A DNA stretch of 32,748 nt. It comes from Methyloversatilis universalis. Its GTDB lineage: Bacteria > Pseudomonadota > Gammaproteobacteria > Methylococcales > Methylococcaceae. The notes under the pieces are model-generated. The model was not told the origin of the DNA and searched no databases. It was given only the letters and a program-made list of their open reading frames with translations. Below, piece after piece: positions 24,500-32,651 of the stretch (positions are counted from its first letter, which is position 1; every line of letters starts with the position of its first letter). The position numbers and the translations under genes were made by a program. Location of the stretch: contig DYIL01000040.1 in NCBI GenBank assembly GCA_020723665.1, positions 1 through 32,748 of the forward strand, in the 5' to 3' direction.

Positions 24500-25377
24500 C
24501 GCCGTGCGGCAGCCGCTGCCCGGAGGGGCGTTGATGTCGTCCATGGCGTCCAGCAACCCGTCGATCTCGTCGGCGGTGTTGTAAGCCAGCAATCCGATGC
24601 GCAGCACGCCGCCCGTCGATTAGGTGCCCAGGCGCTGGGTCAGGCCGAGCGCGTAGAAATTGCCGTACCAGGTGAAAATGCCGCGGTCGCCCAATTGTTC
24701 CGCGACCGCGTAATTCCATTTTTCGAACAAAAAGAAAATTTCTTTAATGGCGGGGATAAGCCTGTCCTGAGCGAAGTCGAAGGACTTATTCCGGCCTACA
24801 ACGTTTTCCTTTTGATTGAGAAATGGAATCAGGCGTCTGACCGGCCAAGGTCACGCCGACGGTGGGCGTCCGCCAGTCGAAACGGCTGGGATCGGTTATG
24901 CCGCAACGTCTCAAGAGATCGGCCATATCGAGCGTGCAGTTTTCCTAATGGATGTCGACGACGCGGATCACCACGCCGGCTTTTTCCGGCGCATACCAGG
25001 GGGAAACGTTGGCTTCATGGTCGAGCCGCGTCACTACGATTTCGTCGCCGGGCTTTAAGCTACGCCCGATGGCCCGGCTGAAGGTGAAGGCGAGCATGGT
25101 CATATTGGCGCCGAAGATCACTTCGTCGTCATCGCAGCCCAAGAAATCCGCGACCGCCGCACGGGCCGAGGCGATCCGCTCATCGGTCCGTCGACTCGTG
25201 GCGAAAGCGCCGTGCGCGTTGGCGTTAGACGTCGCCAAATAGCAGCCCACGGCGTCGATGACGGGCTGGGGGCACTTGGGTTCCACCGGGCCCGTCGAAG
25301 AAAAACGACGACGCCGTCTTTTGTCTTGAGAAAGCGCTGGGAATTGAACGTATCCAGTCGACATCAAAAGACGCCAT
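24500..25377 (-). pseudogene. decayed class V aminotransferase (cysteine desulfurase-like)
   Basis: Minus strand: MASFDVDWIRSIPSAFS starts at 25377. After frame changes come FFDGPGGTQVP, PVIDAVGCYL, NANAHGAFATSRRTDE, ARAAVADFLGC and FGANMTMLAFTFSRAIG. Then follow VTRLDHEANVSPWYA and VVDIH, ending in a stop near 24945. The middle, with the PLP lysine, is missing. DWRTPTVGVTLAGQ (about 24840-24890) is followed by the repeat block 24758-24832. The end is RGIFTWYGNFYALGLTQRLGT, a stop, then GGVLRIGLLAYNTADEIDGLLDAMDDI. This matches the cysteine desulfurase-like class V family. A large internal deletion and several frameshifts make it dead. The 370 bp to the next gene hold nothing else I can support. 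Confidence 0.85.
24787..24832. repeat. dispersed 45-50 bp repeat, copy 2, with short TCCTGAGCGA repeat
   Basis: CTTATTCCGGCCTACAACG followed by TTTTGATTGAGAAATGGAAT is the partner of 15056-15105. It follows a GATAAGCCTGTCCTGAGCGA unit (24758) and splits the decayed aminotransferase. Confidence 0.6.
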
Positions 25378-25747
25378 GGCGGGCTCCTGATGTCGATACG
25401 ATCGCTTTTATCCCTCGCACCGAAATCGTGCGCCAGCACTTTTCACCGATCCGGAAGCTCAGTTTCGGACGGGTAGCACAAAGGAAGCCGGCAAAGGCCA
25501 AGGCATCCTAGAGCCCCGGCCCGGTTTTGAAAAGCGCGCCGTCAACGGTTTTTCGGCCTTCACCACAGCCGGATTATCGCTCGGCTTGCCCGGCAGGCCG
25601 GTTGATGGAACACTTAGAACCGAACTCGGCCGACCGTTCGTCTTGAACCAGTCGAAGAGCCAGTTCCGAGCCGGGTCGAAGGGCTCTTGTAGCCTAGGGA
25701 GGCTGGCTGTTGGTCGATCTTTGTGCCATGGAAAATTCGCGATTCGC

Positions 25748-27487
25748 ATGACATCCACTATCTCTCGAAATGACACGCTCCGTTCGCGGCTGGCGCAGGA
25801 GCCGCAAGCGCTGCAATTTGGAACCAGCGGCCGGCGCGGCCTGCTGGTCCATCTCAGCCAGTTGGAAGTTTTCATCAACGCCCTCGCCGAACTCGAGTAT
25901 CTGCAATCGCTGCCGCTTTCCGAGGGCGGCATCGCTCGCGGCGACGAGTTCTATTTCGCCTACGATCTGCGCCCTAGTTCCAGCCGCTTCATCGACGGCG
26001 AGCCCCGGCGCGGCGAGCTTGCGCAGGCCGTCGAATGCGCCATCCGCGCCGCCGGCATGAAGCCGGTGAACTTGGGCCGCATTCCGACGCCCGCGCTGAC
26101 TGGTTACGCGGTATCGCGGGGCAAGGGCAGCATCATGGTGACGGGCAGCCATATCCCGTTCGACCGCAACGGCTACAAGACCAACACCTCGCGCGGAGAA
26201 CTGCTGAAACAGCACGAGCGGCCGATCAACGAAAAAGTCCGGGAGGTCCGGGAAAGACTCTACAGCCAGGCGTTTGCCGATTCTCCGTTCGACGAACACG
26301 GGCTGTTCAAGGCGGGCCACCTCGAACTTTCCGTCGAAAGCGGCGAGGCCGCCACCGCCTACGTCAAGCGTTACACCGATTTCTTCACCGATAACGCCCT
26401 CGAAGGACTGCGCCTCCTGGTGTATCAGCATTCCGCCGTCGGCAGGGATCTCTTGGCCGAAATTCTCCGCAAGCTCGGCGCCGAAGTCGTCGTCGCCGGC
26501 CGCAGCGAAACCTTCGTCCCCATCGACACGGAGAACATCGATGCGGAACAGTTGGCGCTCATCCAGGCGCTGTTCGACGACGCCAGCGCAAAGCACGGCC
26601 GTATCGACGCCGTCGTTTCCACCGACGGCGACAGCGACAGACCGCTGATTCTCGGCGTGGATGAAGAAAGCTCCGCCGTGCGTTTCTTCGGCGGCGATCT
26701 GGTGGGGATGATCACGGCGGAATACCTCGGGGCGGACGCCGTCGTCGTGCCCATCAGCTGCAACGACGCCATAGACCTCGGCGCGCTCGAGGATATCACC
26801 GAGCCCAAGACGCGCATCGGCTCGCCGTTCGTCATCGCCGGCATGGAGTCCGCGCGCGCCCGCGGCAAACGAACGGTCTGCGGCTGGGAAGCCAACGGCG
26901 GTTTTCTGACCGGCTCCGACATTTCGAAGAACGGCAAGCTTCTCAAGGCACTGCCCACACGGGACGCGGTCCTGCCCATCCTCGCCGTGCTTTGTGCCGC
27001 TCGCGAACGGGGCATCGGCCTGACCGAGCTATTCGCGTCGCTGCCCAAGCGGTACAGCCGCGCCGCGCTGCTCAAGCAGTTCCCGCGGCCGGTCGGCCTG
27101 GAGATCGTCCGGCGATTCTCGCCCCGCAATCCGAATATCGGCGAGGTGCGGTTCTCGCCAGGTGGCCCGTCGGCGTTCGGTACGGACGGCCGGAGCCTCG
27201 AAGCTACCGATGCGGATATTCGTGCGCTGGACACGATTCGGCGGGAGCTCGGCGATTTCTTCACGGCCGATATCGGCTTCGGCGCCATCACCACCCTCAA
27301 CTTCATCGACGGGGTACGTATCCGGTTCGACAACGGGGATGTGGCCCACATCAGGCCTTCCGGCAACGCCGACGAACTGCGCATCTACGCGGTCGCGGAC
27401 ACCCTGGAACGCGCGACCGCCATCGCCGACATGGCCGTGGCCGAACCGGACGGGATTCTTCGCCGCTTGGAGCGGCTGGTTCGTTGA
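25748..27487 (+). CDS. phosphoglucomutase/phosphomannomutase family enzyme
   Basis: 579 residues. FGTSGRRG lies near the N-terminus (about 23-30). The phosphoserine loop reads TGSHIPFDRNGYK (about 131-144), where most relatives have TASHNP; the Ser is kept. DGDSDRP (about 292) is the Mg2+ loop, GWEANGGFLTGS (about 379) the sugar-specificity loop, and RPSGNADELRIY (about 536) the phosphate-binding loop. All four domains of the alpha-D-phosphohexomutase superfamily are therefore present. It interconverts hexose 1- and 6-phosphates; glucose is likely given glgC nearby, but mannose is not excluded. ATG 25748 lies in the context of the FGTSG start; upstream in-frame starts add unlike sequence. A hairpin follows at 27511. 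Confidence 0.9.
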   Translation: MTSTISRNDTLRSRLAQEPQALQFGTSGRRGLLVHLSQLEVFINALAELEYLQSLPLSEGGIARGDEFYFAYDLRPSSSRFIDGEPRRGELAQAVECAIRAAGMKPVNLGRIPTPALTGYAVSRGKGSIMVTGSHIPFDRNGYKTNTSRGELLKQHERPINEKVREVRERLYSQAFADSPFDEHGLFKAGHLELSVESGEAATAYVKRYTDFFTDNALEGLRLLVYQHSAVGRDLLAEILRKLGAEVVVAGRSETFVPIDTENIDAEQLALIQALFDDASAKHGRIDAVVSTDGDSDRPLILGVDEESSAVRFFGGDLVGMITAEYLGADAVVVPISCNDAIDLGALEDITEPKTRIGSPFVIAGMESARARGKRTVCGWEANGGFLTGSDISKNGKLLKALPTRDAVLPILAVLCAARERGIGLTELFASLPKRYSRAALLKQFPRPVGLEIVRRFSPRNPNIGEVRFSPGGPSAFGTDGRSLEATDADIRALDTIRRELGDFFTADIGFGAITTLNFIDGVRIRFDNGDVAHIRPSGNADELRIYAVADTLERATAIADMAVAEPDGILRRLERLVR

Positions 27488-27510
27488 TTCGGCTTTCCGA
27501 CAGACGGGGA

Positions 27511-27535
27511 CCTCGAAGTTTTTCGAGGTGCTCTT
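27511..27535 (+). terminator. hairpin ACCTCGA-TCGAGGT after the mutase gene
   Basis: ACCTCGA (27511-27517) pairs with TCGAGGT (27524-27530) around a short T-rich loop, and GCTCTTT follows. Position just after the mutase stop suits a terminator. The same 25 nt occur at 14936-14960, so a mobile hairpin is an alternative. Confidence 0.45.
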
Positions 27536-27537
27536 TA

Positions 27538-27696
27538 GGAAGCTTTGAACAGGTTGATTCCGTTCACGCCCTTCGACCGGCTCAAAAGAGCGTTCGACAA
27601 GCTCCCGCCTGCTGCCGCGCGGGCAGGCACCACGAGCGGAATCAAGGCGTTACCGTTCGTCTTGAGCCTGTCGAAGGACTTAAGTCAGAGCTTCCT
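27538..27696 (+). repeat. MITE-like element family B, copy 5
   Basis: 159 bp between AGGAAGCTTTGAACAGG and TAAGTCAGAGCTTCCT, oriented like the copy at 14593, with the shared interior CGTTCACGCCCTTCGACCGG and GCGGGCAGGCACCACGA. It lies at the 3' side of the phosphohexomutase gene. Confidence 0.85.
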
Positions 27697-27747
27697 TTAC
27701 TGTGTTTTTCGAAGCAGAATGGGGTGTCGCGGAACTTACGGAAGGCT

Positions 27748-28167
27748 CTAATAACGACATCGAAGATAAACCCGAAGCATCCGGAACGACTCCGAATCCG
27801 TGCTGTCGCGACATACGATGACGGCCCGCGTCTTCGACCCGGTTCTTATATGCAAAACGACTATCCTTGCGGTGACGATGCTGCTGTCCAACACGATTCC
27901 GGGTTGCGTGCCCGACCGCGCGACGATCTCACACTCGCCTCCCGGTTTCAGAACCACTTCCCTGACATCCGGGTTCACCCAATATTCCCGACGGCAAAGA
28001 AACAAACTGAACGCCACGGCAGCGAATATCCCGAGCCTTATCCATACAGGCAGGGGATTCGCCAGAGACGAAAACCCGGCCAGCGCATGAACGGCCGTGA
28101 CGGCGGCTGCGAAACTGCGGGACGGATCAAGACGAAGACGTAGAAGCGGAACGGATTTTGAGGACAA
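27748..28167 (-). CDS. ygfX: YgfX-like membrane protein, SdhE partner
   Basis: 139 residues. It begins SVPLLRLRLDPSRSFAAAVTAVH, typical of YgfX (CptA). Two hydrophobic segments follow (about 18-36 and 43-58, LPVWIRLGIFAAVAFSLFL) and a soluble C-terminal domain. In E. coli ygfX lies directly downstream of sdhE and was described as its membrane partner and as a toxin-like inhibitor of cell division; the toxin role is disputed. The start overlaps sdhE by 41 nt and uses TTG (28167) with a weak ribosome site, so coupling to sdhE translation is likely. Last gene of the SDH operon. Confidence 0.82.
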   Translation of the reverse strand: MSSKSVPLLRLRLDPSRSFAAAVTAVHALAGFSSLANPLPVWIRLGIFAAVAFSLFLCRREYWVNPDVREVVLKPGGECEIVARSGTQPGIVLDSSIVTARIVVLHIRTGSKTRAVIVCRDSTDSESFRMLRVYLRCRY

Positions 28168-28372
28168 GCTCGGCCAGCGATGAATCTACAGGAAGGCAAT
28201 CGGCAGAGAGATAGCGCCAAAGTCTGTCGTCCGGCTCGTCGAGGAGCCGGACGAACGCCGCCTTTTCGGCTTCCGGCGCTTGATCGTAAGCACCGTCCAG
28301 ATAGCGCAGCAACATTAGATCGAGTTCCCGCATGCCGCGGCGGCAGCGCCACCGGAGCTGGTCCTCTTTCAT
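28127..28372 (-). CDS. sdhE: succinate dehydrogenase assembly factor SdhE
   Basis: 81 residues. WRCRRGMRELDLMLLRYLD contains the RGxxE motif that binds the flavoprotein and promotes covalent attachment of FAD to SdhA. The rest (FVRLLDEPDDRLWRYLSAD) matches the SdhE/YgfY/SDHAF2 five-helix bundle. Length is as usual for the family. Only 4 nt separate it from the sdhB stop, and it overlaps ygfX downstream. It helps mature the enzyme encoded by the genes before it. Confidence 0.95.
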   Translation of the reverse strand: MKEDQLRWRCRRGMRELDLMLLRYLDGAYDQAPEAEKAAFVRLLDEPDDRLWRYLSADCLPVDSSLAELVLKIRSASTSSS

Positions 28373-28376
28373 AGGT

Positions 28377-29159
28377 TCAACGCTGCCGCTCGATCAAGAG
28401 CTTCTTGATTTCGGCGATGGCCTTGGCGGGGTTCAGATATTTGGGGCACACGTGCGTGCAGTTCATGATGGTGTGGCAACGGTACAGTTTGAACGGATCT
28501 TCCAACTCGTCCAGCCGCTCGCCGGTGCTCTCGTCCCGGCTGTCCACGATCCAGCGGTAGGCCTGCAGCAGAACCGCGGGCCCCAGATAGCGGTCGCTGT
28601 TCCACCAATAGCTGGGACAAGCCGTCGAACAGCACGCGCACAATATGCACTCGTAATAACCCGTCAGCCGGTTCCGCTCCTCCTTGCTCTGGAGACGCTC
28701 GCGATCGGCCGGCGGCGGCGTTTGAGTCTGAATCCACGGCCGGATCGAGGCGTATTGGGCGAAAAAGTGGGTTTGATCGGGCACCAAGTCCTTGATCACC
28801 GGCTGGTGCGGAAGCGGGTAGATTTTTACCACCTCGCGGCAATCGGCGATCGCCATGGTGCAAGCCAGGGTGTTGTGTCCGTCGATGTTCATGGCGCACG
28901 AACCGCACACGCCTTCCCGGCAGGAACGGCGGAACGCCAGCGTGCTGTCGATCTCGTTCTTGATCTTGATGATGGCGTCGAGCACCATCGGCCCGCAGCG
29001 GTCCAAATCCACCTCGAACGCGTCGAGGCGCGGATTTTCTCCGGACTCGGGATCGTAGCGGTAGATTTCGAAGCGCCTGACATTGGTGGCACCCTCGGGC
29101 GCCGGATAGACCTTGCCGGGCCTTACCTTAGAATTCTTGGGTAGTGAAAAAAGCCCCAT
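28377..29159 (-). CDS. sdhB: succinate dehydrogenase iron-sulfur subunit
   Basis: 260 residues. [2Fe-2S] ligands: [21 protein letters not shown] (about 80-100). [4Fe-4S] ligands: [16 protein letters not shown] (about 170-185). [3Fe-4S] region: [13 protein letters not shown] (about 225-240). These clusters pass electrons from SdhA to ubiquinone at SdhC/D on the inner face of the membrane. It lies 10 nt after sdhA and 4 nt before sdhE. All cluster cysteines are present, so it should be functional. Confidence 0.97.
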   Translation of the reverse strand: MGLFSLPKNSKVRPGKVYPAPEGATNVRRFEIYRYDPESGENPRLDAFEVDLDRCGPMVLDAIIKIKNEIDSTLAFRRSCREGVCGSCAMNIDGHNTLACTMAIADCREVVKIYPLPHQPVIKDLVPDQTHFFAQYASIRPWIQTQTPPPADRERLQSKEERNRLTGYYECILCACCSTACPSYWWNSDRYLGPAVLLQAYRWIVDSRDESTGERLDELEDPFKLYRCHTIMNCTHVCPKYLNPAKAIAEIKKLLIERQR

Positions 29160-29169
29160 AATCTTTACT

Positions 29170-30957
29170 CTAGTACACCCGTTTTTGCGGCTGAATGACT
29201 TCGACCTCGTCGGTCAGGGTGTACAGGTGTACCGGACGATAATCGATACGGACGTTGTGACGCTCATCGAGCCACAGCAGCGAGTGTTTCAGCCAGTTCT
29301 CGTCATCCCGTTCGGGAAAATCTTCGCGGCTATGCGCTCCCCGGCTTTCCTCTCGGTTAAGCGCCCCGGCGATGGTCACCATGGCCTGGGCTAGAAGATT
29401 CTCGAGCTCCAGGGTTTCGACCAAATCGGTATTCCAAATGAGCGAACGATCCGCAATGCGCACGTCCCGAAACGAGTCCATGACGCCTTTCAACTGGTCG
29501 ACGCCTTCCTTCAGCACCTCGCCCGTCCGGAATACACCCGCATGACTCTGCATGCTCCTCTGCATCGCCAGGCGGATGTCCGCGGTTTTCCGCGAGCCTT
29601 TGGCATAGCGCAGCCGGTCGAAGCGGGCCAGCGACGCATCGCAGGCATCCGGCGGAAGCGGTTTGTGGAGCTTCTTGGGTTGGATCAATTCGGCGCAACG
29701 CAAAGCCGCGGCACGGCCGAACACTACCAGATCGAGCAGGGAATTGGACCCGAGCCGGTTCGCCCCGTGCACGGACACGCAAGCCGCCTCGCCGATCGCC
29801 ATCAAACCGGGCACTGGCGTCTCGGGGTTGCCGTCCTTCAGCGTGACCACCTCACATTTGTAATTGGTGGGAATACCGCCCATGTTGTAATGGACAGTCG
29901 GAATGACCGGGATGGGCTCCTTCGTCACATCCACCCCGGCGAAAATCATGACCGTCTGTCTGATACCCGGCAGTCGTTCTTCGATCACCGCGGGGTCGAC
30001 ATGTTCAAGATGCAGGTAGATGTGATCCTTCTCCGGCCCGACGCCCCTCCCCTCCAGGATTTCCCGAGTCATGGCGCGGCTCACCACGTCGCGTGAGGCC
30101 AGGTCCTTGGCATGCGGCGCATAGCGCTCCATGAAGCGCTCGCCTTCGGAATTGGTGAGATAACCGCCCTCGCCTCTCACGCCCTCGGTGACCAGGCAGC
30201 CGGCTCCGTAGATGCCGGTGGGATGGAATTGCACGAATTCCATGTCCTGGAGCGGCAATCCGGCGCGCAGAACCATGGCGTTGCCGTCACCGGTCGTGGT
30301 GTGCGACGAGGTACAGGAGAAATAGCAGCGCCCGTAACCGCCGGTCGCCAGAATTGTCATATGGGAACGGAACAGATGCAGCGTTCCGTCCTCCAGTCGC
30401 CAAGCCAGCACCCCGCGGCATTCGCCTTCGTCCATGACGAGGTCCAGGGTGAAATATTCGGTGAAGAACTCCACCTTGTGCCTGAGCGATTGCTGGTAAA
30501 GCGTGTGAAGGATGGCGTGGCCGGTAAAGTCCGCCGCCGCGCAGGTGCGCTGAGCCGAGCCCTTTCCGAAATGGGTGGTCATGCCGCCGAAGGCGCGCTG
30601 GTAAATCTTGCCGTTCTCGGTTCGCGAAAAAGGAACGCCGTAATGCTCCAACTCGATGACGGCGGGAATCGCCTCGCGGCACATGTATTCGATCGCGTCC
30701 TGATCGCCCAACCAGTCGGACCCTTTCACCGTGTCGTACATGTGCCAGCGCCAGTCGTCCTCGCCCATGTTGCCCAAGGCCGCGCTGATGCCGCCCTGCG
30801 CCGCCACGGTATGGCTTCGTGTCGGAAAGACTTTGGTCAGGCACGCCGTTTTCAGGCCCTTCTCGCCCAACCCGAGCGCCGCACGCAACCCCGCGCCGCC
30901 GGCTCCGACGACTACGGCATCGTAAGTGTGGCGAATGATCTCGTAGGCCTTGGCCAT
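29170..30957 (-). CDS. sdhA: succinate dehydrogenase flavoprotein subunit
   Basis: 595 residues. The FAD-binding Rossmann start is [16 protein letters not shown] (about 13-28). [13 protein letters not shown] (about 44-56) includes the His to which FAD is covalently bound. [56 protein letters not shown] and the catalytic Arg region (SRAMTREI) follow, and [20 protein letters not shown] sits near residue 400. It oxidises succinate to fumarate in the cytoplasm-facing head of complex II. It starts 1 nt after the sdhD stop and is followed 10 nt later by sdhB. Confidence 0.98.
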   Translation of the reverse strand: MAKAYEIIRHTYDAVVVGAGGAGLRAALGLGEKGLKTACLTKVFPTRSHTVAAQGGISAALGNMGEDDWRWHMYDTVKGSDWLGDQDAIEYMCREAIPAVIELEHYGVPFSRTENGKIYQRAFGGMTTHFGKGSAQRTCAAADFTGHAILHTLYQQSLRHKVEFFTEYFTLDLVMDEGECRGVLAWRLEDGTLHLFRSHMTILATGGYGRCYFSCTSSHTTTGDGNAMVLRAGLPLQDMEFVQFHPTGIYGAGCLVTEGVRGEGGYLTNSEGERFMERYAPHAKDLASRDVVSRAMTREILEGRGVGPEKDHIYLHLEHVDPAVIEERLPGIRQTVMIFAGVDVTKEPIPVIPTVHYNMGGIPTNYKCEVVTLKDGNPETPVPGLMAIGEAACVSVHGANRLGSNSLLDLVVFGRAAALRCAELIQPKKLHKPLPPDACDASLARFDRLRYAKGSRKTADIRLAMQRSMQSHAGVFRTGEVLKEGVDQLKGVMDSFRDVRIADRSLIWNTDLVETLELENLLAQAMVTIAGALNREESRGAHSREDFPERDDENWLKHSLLWLDERHNVRIDYRPVHLYTLTDEVEVIQPQKRVY

Positions 30958-30958
30958 G

Positions 30959-31345
30959 CTACCCCATAAACACGATACGCAACGTCGCGTAAATCGACGC
31001 CAGCGCCAAAAAGGAAAAAACCAGTTTCATGCCCAGAATGCTGAGCATCTTCAGCCACTCGGTATGAATGTAATCTTCCATCACCACCTGCAAGCCCAGC
31101 ATCGCGTGATAAAACACCAAAATGATGAAAGACAGCATGAAAATACTGTTCCAAGGCGTCGCGATCCAGCGGACGACTTGCTCGTAATTGGCGTAAGGCA
31201 GCGAGGCCACGGCAGGCGCGAGCCAAAAAATCAGAGGAATCAGCGCGATCGAGGTCACCCGCTGCCGCCACCATTCGTGCGTTCCCTGTTTGGCCGAACC
31301 CAATCCTCGGGCACGGGCCAGCGGCGATCGATAGTTCATAGGCAT
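30959..31345 (-). CDS. sdhD: succinate dehydrogenase membrane anchor SdhD
   Basis: 128 residues with three membrane helices. [30 protein letters not shown] is the N-terminal quinone-side region typical of SdhD (SGxxHW/WWxQR-like). [23 protein letters not shown] contains the His expected to bind heme b and the following Asp-Tyr near the quinone site. The last helix is [19 protein letters not shown]. It anchors SdhA/B with SdhC. It is 14 nt downstream of sdhC and 1 nt upstream of sdhA; ATG 31345 or 31339 may be used. Confidence 0.92.
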   Translation of the reverse strand: MPMNYRSPLARARGLGSAKQGTHEWWRQRVTSIALIPLIFWLAPAVASLPYANYEQVVRWIATPWNSIFMLSFIILVFYHAMLGLQVVMEDYIHTEWLKMLSILGMKLVFSFLALASIYATLRIVFMG

Positions 31346-31359
31346 TCAGAAGATCACGA

Positions 31360-31728
31360 TCATGTCAGCAGAAATAAGCCCAGGGTCAAAAGCAACGCCG
31401 CGAGCAACTCCAAAACAGCGTTCCGACCCAGGCTTTCACGATTGAAACTGTGCCCGGTGTCCCAGATCAGATGCCTGACACCGTGAGAAAAATGGAAGAA
31501 TAAGGACGACAGCCAGGCCCACAACACTAATTTGCCCGGTATCGAGCGGACAGCCGCCTGAAACCAGGCGAACTGCTCTTCTCCCTCGGCAACGGCCATC
31601 AGGCCCACCGCCAAGAATACCAAACCGATACTCAGTAACACGCCGGTAACGCGATGCGTGATCGACAAAATCGCGGTCAGCGGCAAACGGTAAATCTGAA
31701 GATGGGGGGAGAGAGGACGTTCGCTCAT
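31360..31728 (-). CDS. sdhC: succinate dehydrogenase cytochrome b subunit SdhC
   Basis: 122 residues with three membrane helices. RPLSPHLQIYRLPLTAILSITHRVTGVLLSIG is the family N-terminus, with the Ser/His/Arg motif (SITHRVTG) at the quinone site. SSLFFHFSHGVRHLIWDTGH (about 80-100) contains the heme-ligand His. The last helix is LELLAALLLTLGLFLL. It is the first gene of the classical sdhCDAB order, with the SDHAF4-like gene 96 bp upstream on the same strand. Confidence 0.95.
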   Translation of the reverse strand: MSERPLSPHLQIYRLPLTAILSITHRVTGVLLSIGLVFLAVGLMAVAEGEEQFAWFQAAVRSIPGKLVLWAWLSSLFFHFSHGVRHLIWDTGHSFNRESLGRNAVLELLAALLLTLGLFLLT

Positions 31729-31824
31729 GCTATCGAAAGCACCTCACAGATGGTCTCGGGCAGCGACGGCGTCCCCCTGAACGGGAGTTTTCGCCGGTCG
31801 CGGCTAGAATTGCACGCCTGCACG

Positions 31825-31983
31825 CTAAAAATCGATGCACCGTCCATCCTTCTCCCAATCTCCGTAGCGAGTCGGCTCCGGACGCTCGGCTTGCTTGTTT
31901 GGTCCGGTCTGTGCGTCCGATTTCTTTGCCTGCTCATCATCGGGCGCCTGATCGCGGCTCGAGGGCTTGAGTTCCTCGCTCAT
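31825..31983 (-). CDS. DUF1674 / SDHAF4-like succinate dehydrogenase assembly factor
   Basis: 52 residues, minus strand: MSEELKPSSRDQ..., a polar, disordered-looking first two thirds, then EPTRYGDWEKDGRCIDF, stopping at 31825. That ending is the hallmark of DUF1674 (SDHAF4), whose eukaryotic members bind the flavinylated flavoprotein subunit during complex II assembly. Its ribosome site GAGGAG lies 8 nt before the ATG, and it sits 96 bp upstream of sdhC on the same strand, so co-expression with sdhCDAB-sdhE is likely. It is too short for most automatic calls. Together with SdhE the operon encodes two flavoprotein-directed assembly factors. Function is inferred from family and context. Confidence 0.85.
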   Translation of the reverse strand: MSEELKPSSRDQAPDDEQAKKSDAQTGPNKQAERPEPTRYGDWEKDGRCIDF

Positions 31984-32176
31984 GATGCGACTCCTCGAAA
32001 ATCAAAATCCGACTCCGGCTTTTATACCTTGGTGCGGCAGTGATCACAAGTCGTTCGTCACTCGCTTTGCGTCGAGGCTCCAAAAATATTATCCAAAGGA
32101 ATCTTTCGCGAAACGCTCTGTCAAAATTTTTTTACTAACTATCTTATGGTCGGATAAATACGGTCAAGGAAAGTTT

Positions 32177-32246
32177 CATATACCATCAATACGTATATGT
32201 ACTCATTTATGGACCACCTAAGGCTGTATGCCTTATTCGATGGTGG
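32177..32246 (+). promoter_or_regulatory. two inverted repeats ahead of the CsbD-like gene
   Basis: CATATAC (32177-32183) and GTATATG (32193-32199) are perfect inverse complements in an AT-rich stretch, suitable for a dimeric regulator. TAAGGC (32219-32224) and GCCTTA (32230-32235), flanked by CCACC and GGTGG, can fold into a hairpin in the leader about 20 nt before the start codon. These are sequence observations; function is unknown. The AT-rich region 32044-32170 is likely the shared promoter zone of this gene and the divergent sdh operon. Confidence 0.4.
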
Positions 32247-32264
32247 ATTCTCTGGAGATTTATC

Positions 32265-32456
32265 GTGAATTGGGATCAAGTGAAAGGAAACTTGAAACAA
32301 GTCAAAGGCGCCATTAAAGCTCAATGGGGGCGTTTGACCGATGACGAACTCGACGAGATCAACGGCGAAAGATAAAAGTTGATCGGCAAGATTCAGGAAA
32401 GGTATGGGATAGCCCGTGAGGAGGCCGAAAAGCAAGTCGAAGGCATGAAGATGTAA
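32265..32456 (+). pseudogene. CsbD-like stress protein with an in-frame stop
   Basis: GTG 32265 follows TGGAG. The frame reads NWDQVKGNLKQVKGAIKAQ, WGRLTDDELDEINGER, then TAA (32373-32375), then KLIGKIQERYGIAREEAEKQVEGMKM and TAA. This is a full CsbD/YjbJ protein (63 sense codons) interrupted once at codon 37, where relatives have a polar residue before LVGKIQ. CsbD-like proteins are small, abundant, general-stress proteins of unclear mechanism. With no other damage, either the mutation is recent, a sequencing error is present, or the stop is read through. Confidence 0.85.
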
Positions 32457-32552
32457 AGGGAATTTCAAGTTGGACTGACGGCGACGCCGTGTTGCCCGCA
32501 TTCATTTTCACGAGCGCGAGCGATATCTGCCGTCACCCGGCGTCCAGAGTAT

Positions 32553-32651
32553 TAGCAGGCTGTTGAAAAATTCGATGCTCCTACCAGTTGGCAACGACGA
32601 AACTGTTAACCTACATGTCGTATGCAGAATGCGTTTTTCAACACCCTGTTA
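32553..32651 (+). repeat. MITE-like element family A, copy 3
   Basis: Same ends and interior as copy 1, but lacking about 7 bp (CTACCAGTTGGC against CTACCATAGGTAGTGGGC). Its right end (CCCTGTTA) runs straight into a family-B left end. Confidence 0.85.

Noticed and set aside
14593..27696. Family-B repeats read as a CRISPR array
   Set aside because: Copies are 140-230 bp, have inverted ends, lie kilobases apart and have no regular spacers or cas genes.
27545..27751. Short frame across the family-B element after the mutase
   Set aside because: The translated peptide is repeat-derived (FDRLKRAFDKL type) and appears in every copy; not a gene.
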